Part shown: positions 27,114-36,261 of the stretch, one piece after another
How the letters are laid out: every line of letters begins with the position of its first letter
How positions within the stretch are numbered: position 1 is the stretch's first letter
Assembly (NCBI RefSeq): GCF_002799245.1
Contig: NZ_NEQV01000001.1
Span: forward strand, 1,171,000-1,234,999
DNA from: Stenotrophomonas maltophilia
Lineage (GTDB): Bacteria > Pseudomonadota > Gammaproteobacteria > Xanthomonadales > Xanthomonadaceae
Reading direction: 5' to 3'
Length of the DNA: 64,000 bases
Notes under the pieces: generated by a model
Told to the model about the DNA's origin: nothing
The model's input: the letters and a program-made list of their open reading frames with translations, nothing else
The model's database searches: none
Made by a program: the position numbers and the translations under genes

Positions 27114-27145
27114 AAAAAAGAAGGCCCGCTTTTCAGCGGGCCTTC
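27114..27145 (-). terminator. Intrinsic terminator of the YceI-like gene
   Basis: GAAGGCCCGC / GCGGGCCTTC with a short loop, followed on the minus strand by TTTTTT (27114-27119). It lies about 30 bases after the stop of the leftward YceI-like gene. Confidence 0.88.
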
Positions 27146-27175
27146 TGCCTTCTCACGACGAGTGAGCGGGGTGCA

Positions 27176-27883
27176 TCAAGCAGCCGGCTTTTCGCCGGTG
27201 GCTTCGGTGGTGATGCGGATCTTCACTTCATCGCTGACGTTCGGGGCGTAGGCGCCGACGCCGAAATCGCTGCGCTTCAGGGTGGTGGTGGCATCGAAGC
27301 CGGCGGCCGGAACCTTGGCCATCGGGTGCTCGCCGCCGCCATTGACGGTGACGTCCAGGGTGACCGGCTTGGTGATGCCCTTGATGGTCAGGTCACCGGT
27401 AACGGTCAGCTTGTTGGTGCCAGCGGCTTCCACCTTGGTGCTCTTGAAGGTGGCATCGGCGAACTTGGCGGCGTCGAAGAAGTCGGCGCTCTTCAGGTGC
27501 TCGTCGAACTTGGCGGTGAAGCTGTTCAGGCCGCTCAGCGGCAGCTTCACTTCCACGGTGGACTTGGTCACGTCTTCGGCGTTGTACACCAGGGTGCCTT
27601 CGACGTTGCCGAAGTGCGCGCTCGGGTTGGAGAAGCCGAAGTGGCTCCACTGGGCCAGCACGTCGGTGTGGCTCGGGTCCAGCTTGTAGGTGCCCGAGGC
27701 GATCTTGATCGCTTCGGCGGCCGGCGCAGCGGCGGCGGCATCAGCAGCCGGGGTGGCAGCCTGCTCGGTGGTGGCCGGGGCGGCGGCATCGGCAGCCGGG
27801 GCAGCGGTGTCGGCCGGCTTGGAGCAGGCGGCGATTGCCAGGGTCAGGGCCAGCGGCAGCAGCAGTTTACGGGTGGCGCTCAT
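27176..27883 (-). CDS. YceI-family lipoprotein
   Basis: The 235-residue protein has a lipobox AIAAC (Cys near residue 20), then about 40 residues of Ala/Pro-rich linker, then a YceI lipocalin-like domain (GTYKLDPSHTDVLAQWSHFGFS, VEVKLPLSGLNSF, DLTIKGITKPVTLDV). YceI-like proteins bind isoprenoid or similar lipids in the periplasm and are linked to stress and base response; the ligand here is unknown. The linker is longer than in most soluble YceI proteins and probably lets the domain reach from the membrane anchor. Start at 27883 is set by the lipoprotein leader. Confidence 0.85.
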   Translation of the reverse strand: MSATRKLLLPLALTLAIAACSKPADTAAPAADAAAPATTEQAATPAADAAAAAPAAEAIKIASGTYKLDPSHTDVLAQWSHFGFSNPSAHFGNVEGTLVYNAEDVTKSTVEVKLPLSGLNSFTAKFDEHLKSADFFDAAKFADATFKSTKVEAAGTNKLTVTGDLTIKGITKPVTLDVTVNGGGEHPMAKVPAAGFDATTTLKRSDFGVGAYAPNVSDEVKIRITTEATGEKPAA

Positions 27884-27969
27884 CTGAGGAACTCTCCGGA
27901 TCGTAGGGTGGGTACACGGTGCAGCAAGAGCCCGCCGCATGCGGGCGGGCCCGAAACCGATACAGCGAC

Positions 27970-28560
27970 TTACGCGATGCGCGCCGCTTCGTCGAACGAC
28001 AGGCGCGGCAGACGCGGGAACAGGCCCGCCGGGTCACCGTAACCCAGGTTGACCAGGAAATTCGACTTGATGGAGGTGCCGGCGAAGAACGCTTCGTCCA
28101 CCTTGGCCGCATCGAAGCCCGACATCGGGCCAGCATCCAGGCCCAGCGCGCGTGCGGCCAGGATCAGGTAGGCGCCCTGCAGGCTGCCGTTGCGGATGGC
28201 GGCTTCGTGGCGGCCTTCCTGCGGGCCGTCGAACCAGGCCTTGGCATCGGTGTGCGGGAACAGGTACGGCAGCTTCTCGTGGAAGTCCAGGTCGAAACCG
28301 ATGATGACGGTGACCGGGGCGGCCATGGTCTTGGCCAGGTTGCCTTCGGACAGGGCCGGGGCCAGCTTTTCCTTGGCTTCCTTCGAGGTGACGAAGACGA
28401 AGCGGGCCGGCGTGGTGTTGGCCGCAGTCGGGCCCCACTTCACCAGGTCGTACAGTTCCTGCAGCAGGCTGGCCGGGACCGGCTTGTCGAGGAAGGCGTT
28501 CTGGGTACGGGCAGTACGGAACAGCTGGTCGAGGGCGGCAGCGTCGAGCGCGTGGGACAT
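27970..28560 (-). CDS. Malonic semialdehyde reductase RutE-like nitroreductase
   Basis: The 196-residue FMN protein is of the HadB/RutE nitroreductase subfamily. Marks are [65 protein letters not shown] and VNLGYGDP. RutE reduces malonic semialdehyde from uracil breakdown, but there is no rut operon here, so the substrate may be another aldehyde, quinone or nitro compound. It is a single leftward gene upstream of the YceI-like gene with about 85 bases between. Confidence 0.82.
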   Translation of the reverse strand: MSHALDAAALDQLFRTARTQNAFLDKPVPASLLQELYDLVKWGPTAANTTPARFVFVTSKEAKEKLAPALSEGNLAKTMAAPVTVIIGFDLDFHEKLPYLFPHTDAKAWFDGPQEGRHEAAIRNGSLQGAYLILAARALGLDAGPMSGFDAAKVDEAFFAGTSIKSNFLVNLGYGDPAGLFPRLPRLSFDEAARIA

Positions 28561-28680
28561 CGGTGGATCTCCAGGGCGGCGAAAGGAAGTCAGTGCCCGC
28601 GGGCGGCGCGGGGCGAAACGACGAGCCGCAGTGTAGAGTGTCGCGACTGTTGCAACACCCAGCAGGGCTGAAACGAATTA

Positions 28681-29646
28681 ATGCCAATGGTGAAACGATC
28701 GAGCGCGCCCTGGACGGTCACTGACGGCCGTGCAGGCAATGTCCGCCAGGCGGTCGCACTGGCCTCGGCGCTGCGCCAGGGCACCCATCGGCCGCTGGTC
28801 CTGCAGCCCCGCGCACCCTGGCGCTGGCTGTCGCCGCGCCGCCTGCCGGGTGATGTGAACGGCTACGGCGAGGCCTTCGCGGCACTGGCCAACGAAGCCC
28901 CGGCGCTGGCGATCGGCTGTGGCCGCCAGGCGGCCGGTGCCCTGCGCGTACTGCGCGCGCGCGGCAGCCAGGTGGTGCAGATCCTCGACCCGCGCATCGG
29001 CGCCCGCCACTGGGATGTGGTGGTGGTGCCCGAACACGACGCCCTGCGCGGCAGCAACGTGCTGACCCTGCTCGGCAGCCTCAACCCGGTGGACGATGAC
29101 TGGCTGGCCTGGGGCCGCGCCGCGTTCGCCGGCTTCAGTACCCTGCCCGGCCCACGCACCGCGCTGCTGGTGGGGGGCCCGACGCCGCTGGCGCCGTGGG
29201 ACGAAACGGCGATGGTCGGCGTGTTCCAGGCGCTGGCTGAGCAGATCCGCAGCGAGGGCGGCAGCCTGCTGGCAACCACCTCGCGACGCACGCCACCGGC
29301 GTTGGCCGAGATCCTGCGCGCGAAGTTCGCCGACCTGCCACACGTGATCTGGGGCGATGGCGGTGACGGCACCAACCCCTATGGCGGCCTGCTCGGCTGG
29401 GCCAACCGCGTGGTGGTCTCGCCCGATTCGGTGAACCTGCTCTCGGAAGCCTGCGCCACGCGCATGCCGGTGATGGTGGCACTGGCCGATACCGCGCAGG
29501 GCCGGTTGGCGCGCTTCCAGCAGCAGCTGCGCGAGCGTGGGCGGTTGCAGGCGCACTGGCTGGACTGGCAGTGCGACCGCATCGAGCCACTGCGCGAAAC
29601 CGCGCGGGTAGCGGCAGAAGTGAAACAGCGCCTGGCACTGGGGTAG
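28681..29646 (+). CDS. ELM1/GtrOC1-like (DUF1022) protein
   Basis: The 321-residue protein matches the family named after the plant mitochondrial fission protein ELM1: WTVTDGRAGNVRQAVALA at the start, VQILDPRIGARHWDVVVVPEHD, GGPTPLAPW, and a C-terminal GWANRVVVSPDSVNLLSEACA, which looks like the nucleotide-sugar half of a GT-B fold. The bacterial function is not settled; a glycosyltransferase-like role is likely from the fold. The stop TAG is part of a GTAG repeat head (29643-29646). Confidence 0.78.
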   Translation: MPMVKRSSAPWTVTDGRAGNVRQAVALASALRQGTHRPLVLQPRAPWRWLSPRRLPGDVNGYGEAFAALANEAPALAIGCGRQAAGALRVLRARGSQVVQILDPRIGARHWDVVVVPEHDALRGSNVLTLLGSLNPVDDDWLAWGRAAFAGFSTLPGPRTALLVGGPTPLAPWDETAMVGVFQALAEQIRSEGGSLLATTSRRTPPALAEILRAKFADLPHVIWGDGGDGTNPYGGLLGWANRVVVSPDSVNLLSEACATRMPVMVALADTAQGRLARFQQQLRERGRLQAHWLDWQCDRIEPLRETARVAAEVKQRLALG

Positions 29647-29729
29647 TGCCGGCCGCCCAGCGATTTCTGAACATTTCGATCCAGCTGCACGGTTACAGTC
29701 CAGCTTCCCCCATCACACTGAACGTCTTC

Positions 29730-29957
29730 ATGCGTAGCCTGCTCCTGCTGCCCCTGGCCCTGCTCGCCGCGTGTTCCACCGCGCCCACCGAGCTGGACCC
29801 GATCTCCTATCAGTGCCAGCAGCAGCTGGATGCGTACCGCGAACAGCCGGCACTGCGCGACCCGAAGGGCCAGCGCCCGCCGTTGCCGGTAGCCCCGATC
29901 AGCGATGCCTGCGACAAGGAACTCAAGCGCAAGGGCGTGGATCGCCCGCTGCGCTGA
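29730..29957 (+). CDS. Small lipoprotein, unknown function
   Basis: The 75-residue protein has leader MRSLLLLPLALLAAC with the lipobox Cys at residue 15. The short mature part has two Cys (YQCQQQL, SDACDKEL) that may form a disulphide. It precedes the DUF2145 gene by 48 bases on the same strand and may be co-transcribed with it. No family is recognised. Confidence 0.6.
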   Translation: MRSLLLLPLALLAACSTAPTELDPISYQCQQQLDAYREQPALRDPKGQRPPLPVAPISDACDKELKRKGVDRPLR

Positions 29958-30005
29958 GCAGCGTATGATCGGCGCGCGGGCCTGCCCGCCGTTGAAGGTA
30001 TCGAC

Positions 30006-30857
30006 ATGGATCGTTTCTCCCGCCTGCCCGGCGCCCTGTTGCTGACCGCCAGCCTGCTGCTGGCCGCACCGGCCTGGGCCGACAGCACCGCCTGCCGCGA
30101 GCGCTACCCGAGCGTTGCGTCGCAGGCGGCGATGCTGGACGTGGCCTGGACCACCGCCGAGCGGCTGGACGCGCTGCCCGATGTGGACGTGGTGGTCGCC
30201 GCACGCGGCGGCCAGGACCTGAGCCGTTATGGCCTGCGCCACAGCCACCTGGCGTTCCTGCTGCGCGAGGACGACGGCCGCTGGCGCGCGATGCATCTGC
30301 TCAACCGCTGCAAGACCGACAGTTCGCAGCTGTACCACGAGGGCCTGGGCAACTTCGTCGGCGAGAGCGGTGGCCATACCGACCTGCGCATCGGCGTGCC
30401 GTCGGCACCGTTGCGTGCGGCCCTGCGGGCGATGCTGGTGTCACCCTCGATCCAGCCCAAGGCGCTGCACGAAACGAAGTACAACGTAGTCGCCTACCCG
30501 TTCGCCACCGACTACCAGAACTCCAACCAGTGGGTGCTGGAAGTGCTGGCGGCGGCCATGGCGCAGACCGGAGGCGCGCCGGCCATCGTCAAGCGCGAAC
30601 AGGCGCAGCAGTGGCTGCGCCAGCAGAAGTACCAGCCCAGCGTGCTGCATATCGGCCTCGGCAAGCGCGTGGGTGCACGCTTGTTCGTGGCCAACGCCAC
30701 CACTACCGACCATCCGGCCGGCGAGCGCATCTCCGGCAACTATTCGGTGGTGACGGTGGAATCGGTATTCGACTTCCTGCACCAGCACAGCCAGCTGCAG
30801 CAGGAACTGGTGATCCCCCATGTGCCGGTGGCCGGTGCCGCTGCCGCCACGCCCTGA
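30006..30857 (+). CDS. DUF2145 exported protein
   Basis: The 283-residue protein has a signal peptide (LLLTASLLLAAPAWADS) and a DUF2145-like body: LRHSHLAFLLRED, RWRAMHLLNRC, YHEGLGNFVG, and a catalytic-looking YNVVAYPFATDYQNSNQWVLEVLAAAM. The HSHLAF...NSNQW order (His before Asn/Gln) recalls permuted papain-like folds, though I see no clear Cys nucleophile at the expected place. It heads a three-gene set with two related exported proteins. Confidence 0.68.
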   Translation: MDRFSRLPGALLLTASLLLAAPAWADSTACRERYPSVASQAAMLDVAWTTAERLDALPDVDVVVAARGGQDLSRYGLRHSHLAFLLREDDGRWRAMHLLNRCKTDSSQLYHEGLGNFVGESGGHTDLRIGVPSAPLRAALRAMLVSPSIQPKALHETKYNVVAYPFATDYQNSNQWVLEVLAAAMAQTGGAPAIVKREQAQQWLRQQKYQPSVLHIGLGKRVGARLFVANATTTDHPAGERISGNYSVVTVESVFDFLHQHSQLQQELVIPHVPVAGAAAATP

Positions 30858-30876
30858 ATCCCGCGAGGAGAACGAC

Positions 30877-31380
30877 ATGCGTCCATTGCATACCGCCCTG
30901 TTGTCGATGGCGATCGTCACCGGCCTGGCCTGGTCGACGGCCGCACACGCCGAACGCCGCATCGTGATCATCCATGACCCGGGCCCGCAGGGGCCGAGCC
31001 TGGAGATGTCCACGCAGATGGTGGACTCGGCCCGCGCCGCTGCGGCGAAGGAAGCCCAGGACGCCGCCGATGCCGGCCAGCCGCTGGCCCGCCCGCAGCA
31101 GATCAAGCTGCCGCAGATGGAGGTGAGCGCGATCGCCACCACCGTCGATGGCCGCCGCGAAGTGCTGCTGCGCGATGCCAATGACCCGCAGAACACCGCA
31201 TCGATGCAGTACCCGCGCGGCCTCGGCGATCCCGCCGTGCAGTTCACCGTGGGCCAGACCGTGAACTTCGAGCCCACCGGCGCGGACCAGGGCTGGCAGC
31301 TGAAGGACAACCAGGGGCGTGCGCTGGAGTACCTGCCCGAGGCCACCGGCCCGCGTGACATCTTCGATACCCGGCGCTGA
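30877..31380 (+). CDS. Exported protein of the DUF2145 cluster
   Basis: The 167-residue protein has a signal peptide ending near AAHAERR. The body has helix RAAAAKEAQDAADAGQPLA, then strands such as REVLLRDAND, FTVGQTVNFEPTGADQGWQL. The pattern VGQxVxFxPT...GW is shared with the next gene, so they are paralogues. A GAGGAG site precedes the ATG at 30877, 19 bases after the DUF2145 stop. Function unknown; an envelope role is inferred. Confidence 0.65.
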   Translation: MRPLHTALLSMAIVTGLAWSTAAHAERRIVIIHDPGPQGPSLEMSTQMVDSARAAAAKEAQDAADAGQPLARPQQIKLPQMEVSAIATTVDGRREVLLRDANDPQNTASMQYPRGLGDPAVQFTVGQTVNFEPTGADQGWQLKDNQGRALEYLPEATGPRDIFDTRR

Positions 31381-31412
31381 GCCGCCGTTTCCACTCTGAC
31401 CAGGAGGTCTCC

Positions 31413-31925
31413 ATGTTCCGTTGCCTGCGCGTTCCCGCTTCTGCCCTGCTGCTCTCCGCGCTGCTGGTGCCCACCGTCCATGCCGGCGCCGCGCCGCAGT
31501 TGAACAGCAGCGAGGCCAGCGTCCTGATCACCTCGTTGATCGTGGTCTCGGTGCCCCTCGCCGCATCGGCGGGCCTGTCCGAACTGTCCAAGGCGCCGTT
31601 CAAGGCCAGCGAGCGCAGCGCCAAGGCGGCGCGCACCAAGGCGGTGCCGCTGCCGCCGATGGAAGTGAAGAAGGTGGAAACCACGGCGGCGGGCGAGCGC
31701 CAGGTGCAGCTGCAGGTGCCCGACAAGGCCGACCAGACCGCCACCCTGCGCTGGCCTGCAAAGGTGCACGAGGACCAGGCCGCCGCCTTCGTGGTCGGCC
31801 AGCAGGTGCATTTCGACCCCACCGAGGCCGGCGCCGGCTGGACCGTGAAGAGCGCACAGGGCCAGGCCCTGGCTTACGTGCCCACCGCCTATGCCGCAGG
31901 CGATGTGATGAGCGAAGCGCTGTAA
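31413..31925 (+). CDS. Paralogue of the preceding exported protein
   Basis: The 170-residue protein has a signal peptide (LLLSALLVPTVHAGAAP) and a hydrophobic stretch near residues 37-55 (VLITSLIVVSVPLAASAGL). The C-terminal half matches the previous gene product: RQVQLQVPDKAD, VVGQQVHFDPTEAGAGWTV. An AGGAGG site lies before the ATG. The three genes form a compact operon conserved in layout; the function is unknown. Confidence 0.65.
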   Translation: MFRCLRVPASALLLSALLVPTVHAGAAPQLNSSEASVLITSLIVVSVPLAASAGLSELSKAPFKASERSAKAARTKAVPLPPMEVKKVETTAAGERQVQLQVPDKADQTATLRWPAKVHEDQAAAFVVGQQVHFDPTEAGAGWTVKSAQGQALAYVPTAYAAGDVMSEAL

Positions 31926-32000
31926 AGCTGAACGACCGGTTTTGGCTTTGCTGCGGGCCGGGCGGATAATGGGCGATTCCCTTTGTCCCCCCGGCTCGCC

Positions 32001-32564
32001 ATGTCCGTGCGTCCTGCCCCTGTGTTTGCCCCGCTGACCCCGCGCGCCCTGGTGCTGGCGGTGCTGGCGATGGGCGCGGTGGTGCTGCTGTCCAACGTAC
32101 TGGTGCAGTACCCGATCAACGACTGGCTGACCTGGGGTGCCTTCAGTTATCCGGTCGCGTTCCTGGTCAGCAACCTGATCAACCGCCGCTTCGGCCCCGG
32201 CCCGGCGCGCCGCGTGGCGTGGATCGGTTTCCTGGTGGCGGTGCTGTTGTCGATCTGGGTGGCCACGCCGCGCATCGCCATTGCCTCGTGCTCGGCCTTC
32301 ATCGTGGCCCAGCTGCTGGACATCACCGTGTTCGACCGCCTGCGCCGTGGCAGCTGGTGGCGCGCACCGATGGTGGCCACGACCTGCAGTGCGACGGTGG
32401 ATACCACCATTTTCTGGTCGATCGCGTTTGCCGGTTCCGCCCTGCCGTGGGTGAGCTGGGCCGCCGGCGACCTGGCGGTGAAGCTGGCGATCGGCGTCTG
32501 CCTGCTGGCCCCGTTCCGCGCGTTGCTGTGGAAGATGGCGCCGCTGCGCGCCGAGATGCGCTAG
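32001..32564 (+). CDS. VUT-family membrane transporter (YhhQ-like)
   Basis: The 187-residue protein has about five to six helices and the VUT/YhhQ signature: WLTWGAFSYPVAFLVSNLINRRFGP, then ASCSAFIVAQLLDITVFDRLR and MVATTCSATVDTTIFW. YhhQ imports queuosine precursors such as 7-cyano-7-deazaguanine; this member is shorter and may differ. The ATG at 32001 is chosen over a TTG six codons upstream. Confidence 0.78.
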   Translation: MSVRPAPVFAPLTPRALVLAVLAMGAVVLLSNVLVQYPINDWLTWGAFSYPVAFLVSNLINRRFGPGPARRVAWIGFLVAVLLSIWVATPRIAIASCSAFIVAQLLDITVFDRLRRGSWWRAPMVATTCSATVDTTIFWSIAFAGSALPWVSWAAGDLAVKLAIGVCLLAPFRALLWKMAPLRAEMR

Positions 32565-32573
32565 GCCCTGGTA

Positions 32574-33055
32574 GATGCCAACCTTGGTTGGCGCCTGATC
32601 AGGGTGGGTGCCGACCTTGGGTCGGCACGCTCCTGCAGAGTCCATCACCACTGACAGATTGTGCCGACCCACGGTCGGCACCTACCAACGGCGGGTCATC
32701 ACCTGGGCCATCGATCTGATGGATGCCAACCAAGGTTGGCGCTGGATCAGGGTGGGTGCCGACCGTTGGTCGGCACGCTCCTGCAGAGTCCATCACCACT
32801 GACAGATTGTGCCGACCCACGGTCGGCACCTACCAACGGCGGGTCATCACCTGAGCCATCGATCTGATGGATGCCAACCTTGGTTGGCGCCTGATCAGGG
32901 TGGGTGCCGACCGCGGGTCGGCACGCTCCTGCAGAATCCATCACCCCTGACAGATTGTGCCGACCCACGGTCGGCACCTACCAACGGCGGGTCATCACCT
33001 GGGCCATTGATCTGATGGATGCCAACCAAGGTTGGCACCTACCAACAGCGGGCAT
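32574..33055. repeat. Tandem array of 148-bp units (three and a part)
   Basis: Units begin with GATGCCAACC at 32574, 32722, 32870 and 33018 (the last partial), an exact 148-base step. Each has three hairpins: GCCAACCTTGGTTGGC (or CCAAGG variant), GTGCCGACC...GGTCGGCAC and GTGCCGACCCACGGTCGGCAC, joined by identical spacers (CTCCTGCAGAGTCCATCACC, GACAGATT). It fills the space between the VUT and glnE genes, and no coding sense is seen. Confidence 0.88.
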
Positions 33056-33084
33056 CACCTGGCCGATGCTCTGGTGGCTGCCCG

Positions 33085-35880
33085 TCAGCCGAACGGCAAC
33101 TCCACTGCAATGCACGCGGCGCTGATCGCTGCGCACGCCTCTTCAATCGCCGGTGTGGTCGGCGCCAGCCGCGGCCGCCGGTCCAGCGTGCAGGCCAGGC
33201 CTACCTCCAGCAGCGCGGCGTGCGCTCCATGCAGCGCCTGCGCGGTGTGTTCCGGCAGGAAACCGGCAACCGCCAGCGCATCGATCAACGATGGCGTGTC
33301 GCGCGGCTGCAGCAACGCCGCATGCTGCGCGCTGCGCGCCAGCACGCCGGTCTGCAGCAGGAACTCCAGGTCCACCACGCCACCGGCACCCTGCTTCAGG
33401 TCCAACCGCGCGGCATCGCTGCGGTCCAGTTCGGTACGCATGCGGCCCCGCATCTTCAGCACATCGGCATACAGCGTGGCCGGATCGCGTTCGCGGCCCA
33501 GCGTCTGCGCACGCACCTGCTCGAAGTCGGCCAGCAGGCTGGCATCACCCGCCACGCCACGCGCGCGCACCAGCGCCTGGTGTTCCCAGGTCCACGCACG
33601 CTCGCGCTGGTACTCGGTATAGCTGGCCAACGAGGACACCAGCGAACCCTTGCCGCCATCCGGGCGCAGGCGCACGTCGATGTCGTACAACCGGCCAGCG
33701 GCGGTGACCGCGCCGAGCAGGGCCATCACCTTCTGCGCCAGGCGCGCATACCAGCGCCCCGGTTCCAGCGGCCGTGCGCCGTCGCTGGCGTCCACGCCGG
33801 CCGGGTTGTCGTGCAGGAACACCAGGTCCAGATCGGAACCGAAGCCCAGCTCCAGCCCCCCCAGGCTGCCATAGCCGATGATCGCGAAGCGCCCACCGGG
33901 AATCGCGCCGTGTGCGGCACGCATGTCTGCCTCGGCCATCGCCAGCACGGTGACCACCACCGCCTGTGCCAGTTCGGCCAGTTGCCGTGTGCTGTCCACC
34001 GCGCCCTGGCGCCCGTCCAGCGTGGCCATCGCCATGCGGAAGCTGAGCGCCAGCCGCGTCTCGTTGAGCCAGCGCAGTGCGGATTCGGGATCTTCCACCG
34101 CCAGCACCTGCTCGCACTCGGCCAGCATGCCGGCGGCATCGGGCATCGGCCCGGACACGCGCACGTCCAGCAGTTCATCCAGCAACAGCGGATACGCCAC
34201 CAGGCGCTCGGCCAGCAGCGCGCTGCGCGCCAGCACATCGACCAGGCGCGCCAACGCGCTCGGTTGTTCGTCCAGCAGCGCGAGATAACTGGTCCGGCGC
34301 AGCACGGCCTGCAGCAGGCCAAGCACGCGCTTGAGCGCGGCATCGGGCTGTGGCGAGCGCGTGGCCGCATGCAGCAGTGCCGGCAGCACGCGGTCCAGCC
34401 GTGCACGCGCCGCGTCGGACAGGGACTTCACGCCGGTGCCCTGCGCGAAATCACGCAATGACTGGTCGGCGCCGTTGGCATCGAAGAAGCCGGCTTCGGC
34501 CAGCAACGCTGCGTTGCTGCCCTCGGGCAGGCTGCGCCAGTAACTGGCCAGTGCGTCGGGCGCCGCCTGGCCCTTGCGCGGCGCGAGCAGTGCGGCGAAT
34601 TCGGTACTGACCCGCTGCTGCTGTTCGGCCAACGCCGTGCGCAGCATCTCCCAGCCCGGATAGCCCAGGCCAACGGCGATGCGCTCGCGGTCCAGCGCGT
34701 CGCTGGGCAGCACGTGGGTCTGCGCGTCGCGCAGCATCTGCAGGCGGTTCTCCAACCGGCGCAGGAACAGGTAGGCCTCGCGCAGCGCACTGCCATCCCC
34801 GGGCGCGATCTGCCCGGCGGCCACCAATGCATCCAGCGCCACCAGCAGGCGGCGCTCACGCAGCGCCGGCTCGCGGCCACCGCGGATCAGCTGCAGCGCC
34901 TGGCACAGGAACTCGATCTCGCGGATGCCACCGGCGCCGCGCTTGATGTCTTCATGCAGCTCGCGGCGCGCGACTTCGGCAGTGATCGCCGCCTTCATTT
35001 CGCGCAGGCCATCGAGTGCGGTGAAATCCAGGTAGCGGCGGTACACGAACGGGCGCAGGGTCTGCAGCCACGCTTCACCGGCATCGACATCGCCAGCGAC
35101 CGCGCGCGCCTTCAGCCATGCGTAGCGTTCCCAGTCGCGGCCTTCGCGCTGGAAGTACTGATCCATCGCGGCAAACGACAGCGCCACGCGGCCGGCACTG
35201 CCGAACGGGCGCAGGCGCAGGTCGACGCGGTGGCTGAAGCCATCGACGGTGGTTTCATCCAGCAGCTTGGCCAGGCGCTGGCCGAGGCGGGCGAAATACT
35301 CTTCTGCGGCCAGCGCGCGCGCGCCGTCGGATTCGCCGCCGTGCGGGTAGGCGTAGACCAGGTCGATATCGGAACTGAAGTTGAGTTCGCCACCGCCGAG
35401 CTTGCCGAGGCCGAACACCACCAGCTGCTGCTGGCGGCCTTCGCCATCACGGACTACGCCGTGGCGCTGGGCGAATTCCTGCTGCAGCGCGTCCAGCGCC
35501 AGCCGCAGGCAGTCCTCGGCCAGGGTGGTGGCGCCGGCCAGGGTCTGCGCCACGTCGTCCAGCCCGGCCAGATCGCGCCAGATCAGCCGGGTGGACATTG
35601 CGGTGCGCCAGCGCCGCAACTGCGCCGGCCAGTCGCTGGGCTGCAGCGGGTCGAGCACCGGGGCGGGAATCGGCGGGCAACCGGGCGCGGCCAGCTGCGC
35701 CAGCAGCGCTGGCTGCCGCACCAGGGTGTCCAGGGCGAAGTCGCTGGCCACCGCCAGCCGGGTCAGCAACGGCTGCAGCTCTGCCGGGATGGGCTCGGGC
35801 AGCGCCTGGGCCAGACGCGATAAGGCACGGTCGACAATGGGCTGCAGCGGGGCGGGCAGTTCAGCGGAGGCGAGGGTCAT
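33085..35880 (-). CDS. glnE: Glutamine synthetase adenylyltransferase/deadenylase
   Basis: The 931-residue protein is full-length GlnE. It adds AMP to glutamine synthetase to switch it off and removes it again, under control of PII protein. Two nucleotidyltransferase modules are visible: [20 protein letters not shown] near residue 160 (deadenylase half) and [20 protein letters not shown] near 676 (adenylyltransferase half). In the second the usual GYGKLGG is GYGSLGG, a Lys-to-Ser change. The remainder is helical. It is a single leftward gene. Confidence 0.96.
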   Translation of the reverse strand: MTLASAELPAPLQPIVDRALSRLAQALPEPIPAELQPLLTRLAVASDFALDTLVRQPALLAQLAAPGCPPIPAPVLDPLQPSDWPAQLRRWRTAMSTRLIWRDLAGLDDVAQTLAGATTLAEDCLRLALDALQQEFAQRHGVVRDGEGRQQQLVVFGLGKLGGGELNFSSDIDLVYAYPHGGESDGARALAAEEYFARLGQRLAKLLDETTVDGFSHRVDLRLRPFGSAGRVALSFAAMDQYFQREGRDWERYAWLKARAVAGDVDAGEAWLQTLRPFVYRRYLDFTALDGLREMKAAITAEVARRELHEDIKRGAGGIREIEFLCQALQLIRGGREPALRERRLLVALDALVAAGQIAPGDGSALREAYLFLRRLENRLQMLRDAQTHVLPSDALDRERIAVGLGYPGWEMLRTALAEQQQRVSTEFAALLAPRKGQAAPDALASYWRSLPEGSNAALLAEAGFFDANGADQSLRDFAQGTGVKSLSDAARARLDRVLPALLHAATRSPQPDAALKRVLGLLQAVLRRTSYLALLDEQPSALARLVDVLARSALLAERLVAYPLLLDELLDVRVSGPMPDAAGMLAECEQVLAVEDPESALRWLNETRLALSFRMAMATLDGRQGAVDSTRQLAELAQAVVVTVLAMAEADMRAAHGAIPGGRFAIIGYGSLGGLELGFGSDLDLVFLHDNPAGVDASDGARPLEPGRWYARLAQKVMALLGAVTAAGRLYDIDVRLRPDGGKGSLVSSLASYTEYQRERAWTWEHQALVRARGVAGDASLLADFEQVRAQTLGRERDPATLYADVLKMRGRMRTELDRSDAARLDLKQGAGGVVDLEFLLQTGVLARSAQHAALLQPRDTPSLIDALAVAGFLPEHTAQALHGAHAALLEVGLACTLDRRPRLAPTTPAIEEACAAISAACIAVELPFG

Positions 35881-35902
35881 GGGCTGATTGTATCGACCGG
35901 CC

Positions 35903-35998
35903 GGGGTCGGATCCCTTTGCCATAGGCAAAGGGCTCTGACCCCAGGAAAGCCGCAGTTGGGTCAGAGCCTTATGCCCGTAGCAAAAGGATCCGACCCC
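35903..35998. repeat. Two GGGGTCAGA-type palindromic repeats
   Basis: A first hairpin (35903-35943, GGGGTCGGATCCCTTTGCC with GGCAAAGGGCTCTGACCCC) and a second (35959-35998, GGGTCAGAGCC with GGATCCGACCCC) face each other. Same family as at 25979 and 37785. They fill the upstream side of glnE. Confidence 0.75.
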
Positions 35999-36033
35999 GA
36001 TGGGCATCCCCGTATTCATACTGGGCGACAGGC

Positions 36034-36071
36034 AATAAAAAAGCCCGCTTGCAGCGAACTGCCAGCGGGCT
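36034..36071 (-). terminator. Orphan intrinsic terminator, leftward, with UUCG loop
   Basis: On the minus strand AGCCCGCT and AGCGGGCT enclose GCAG-TTCG-CTGC, a stable UUCG tetraloop stem, followed by TTTTTTATTG. No protein gene reads into it: glnE begins beyond it and the CoA-transferase gene diverges. The 36072-36261 stretch ahead of it on this strand folds into further hairpins (CCGGCAGGGGT...ACCCGCCGG) and may be a small RNA. A GATAAT that could be the -10 box of the CoA-transferase gene lies near 36230 on the plus strand. Confidence 0.78.
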
Positions 36072-36261
36072 CTGCTCCCTCCCCCACGTCGGGATGCAGG
36101 GCCATCGTGCGGGCTGCGAAAGCACTTTGCACGCTGCACTGCAAAACAGAACCGGCGGGTATGGGTGACCCCTGCCGGGAAAAGCCATTCCACAAAGGTA
36201 GAACCCCCCGTACGGATGAGGATGGCCGATAATCGGGCTTCCCCCCAGAAACACTGTCGTC

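Noticed and set aside
26082..33055. Tandem arrays considered as CRISPR
   Set aside because: Units of about 149 bp with identical spacers and several internal hairpins do not fit 28-40 bp repeats with unique spacers, and no cas gene is near.
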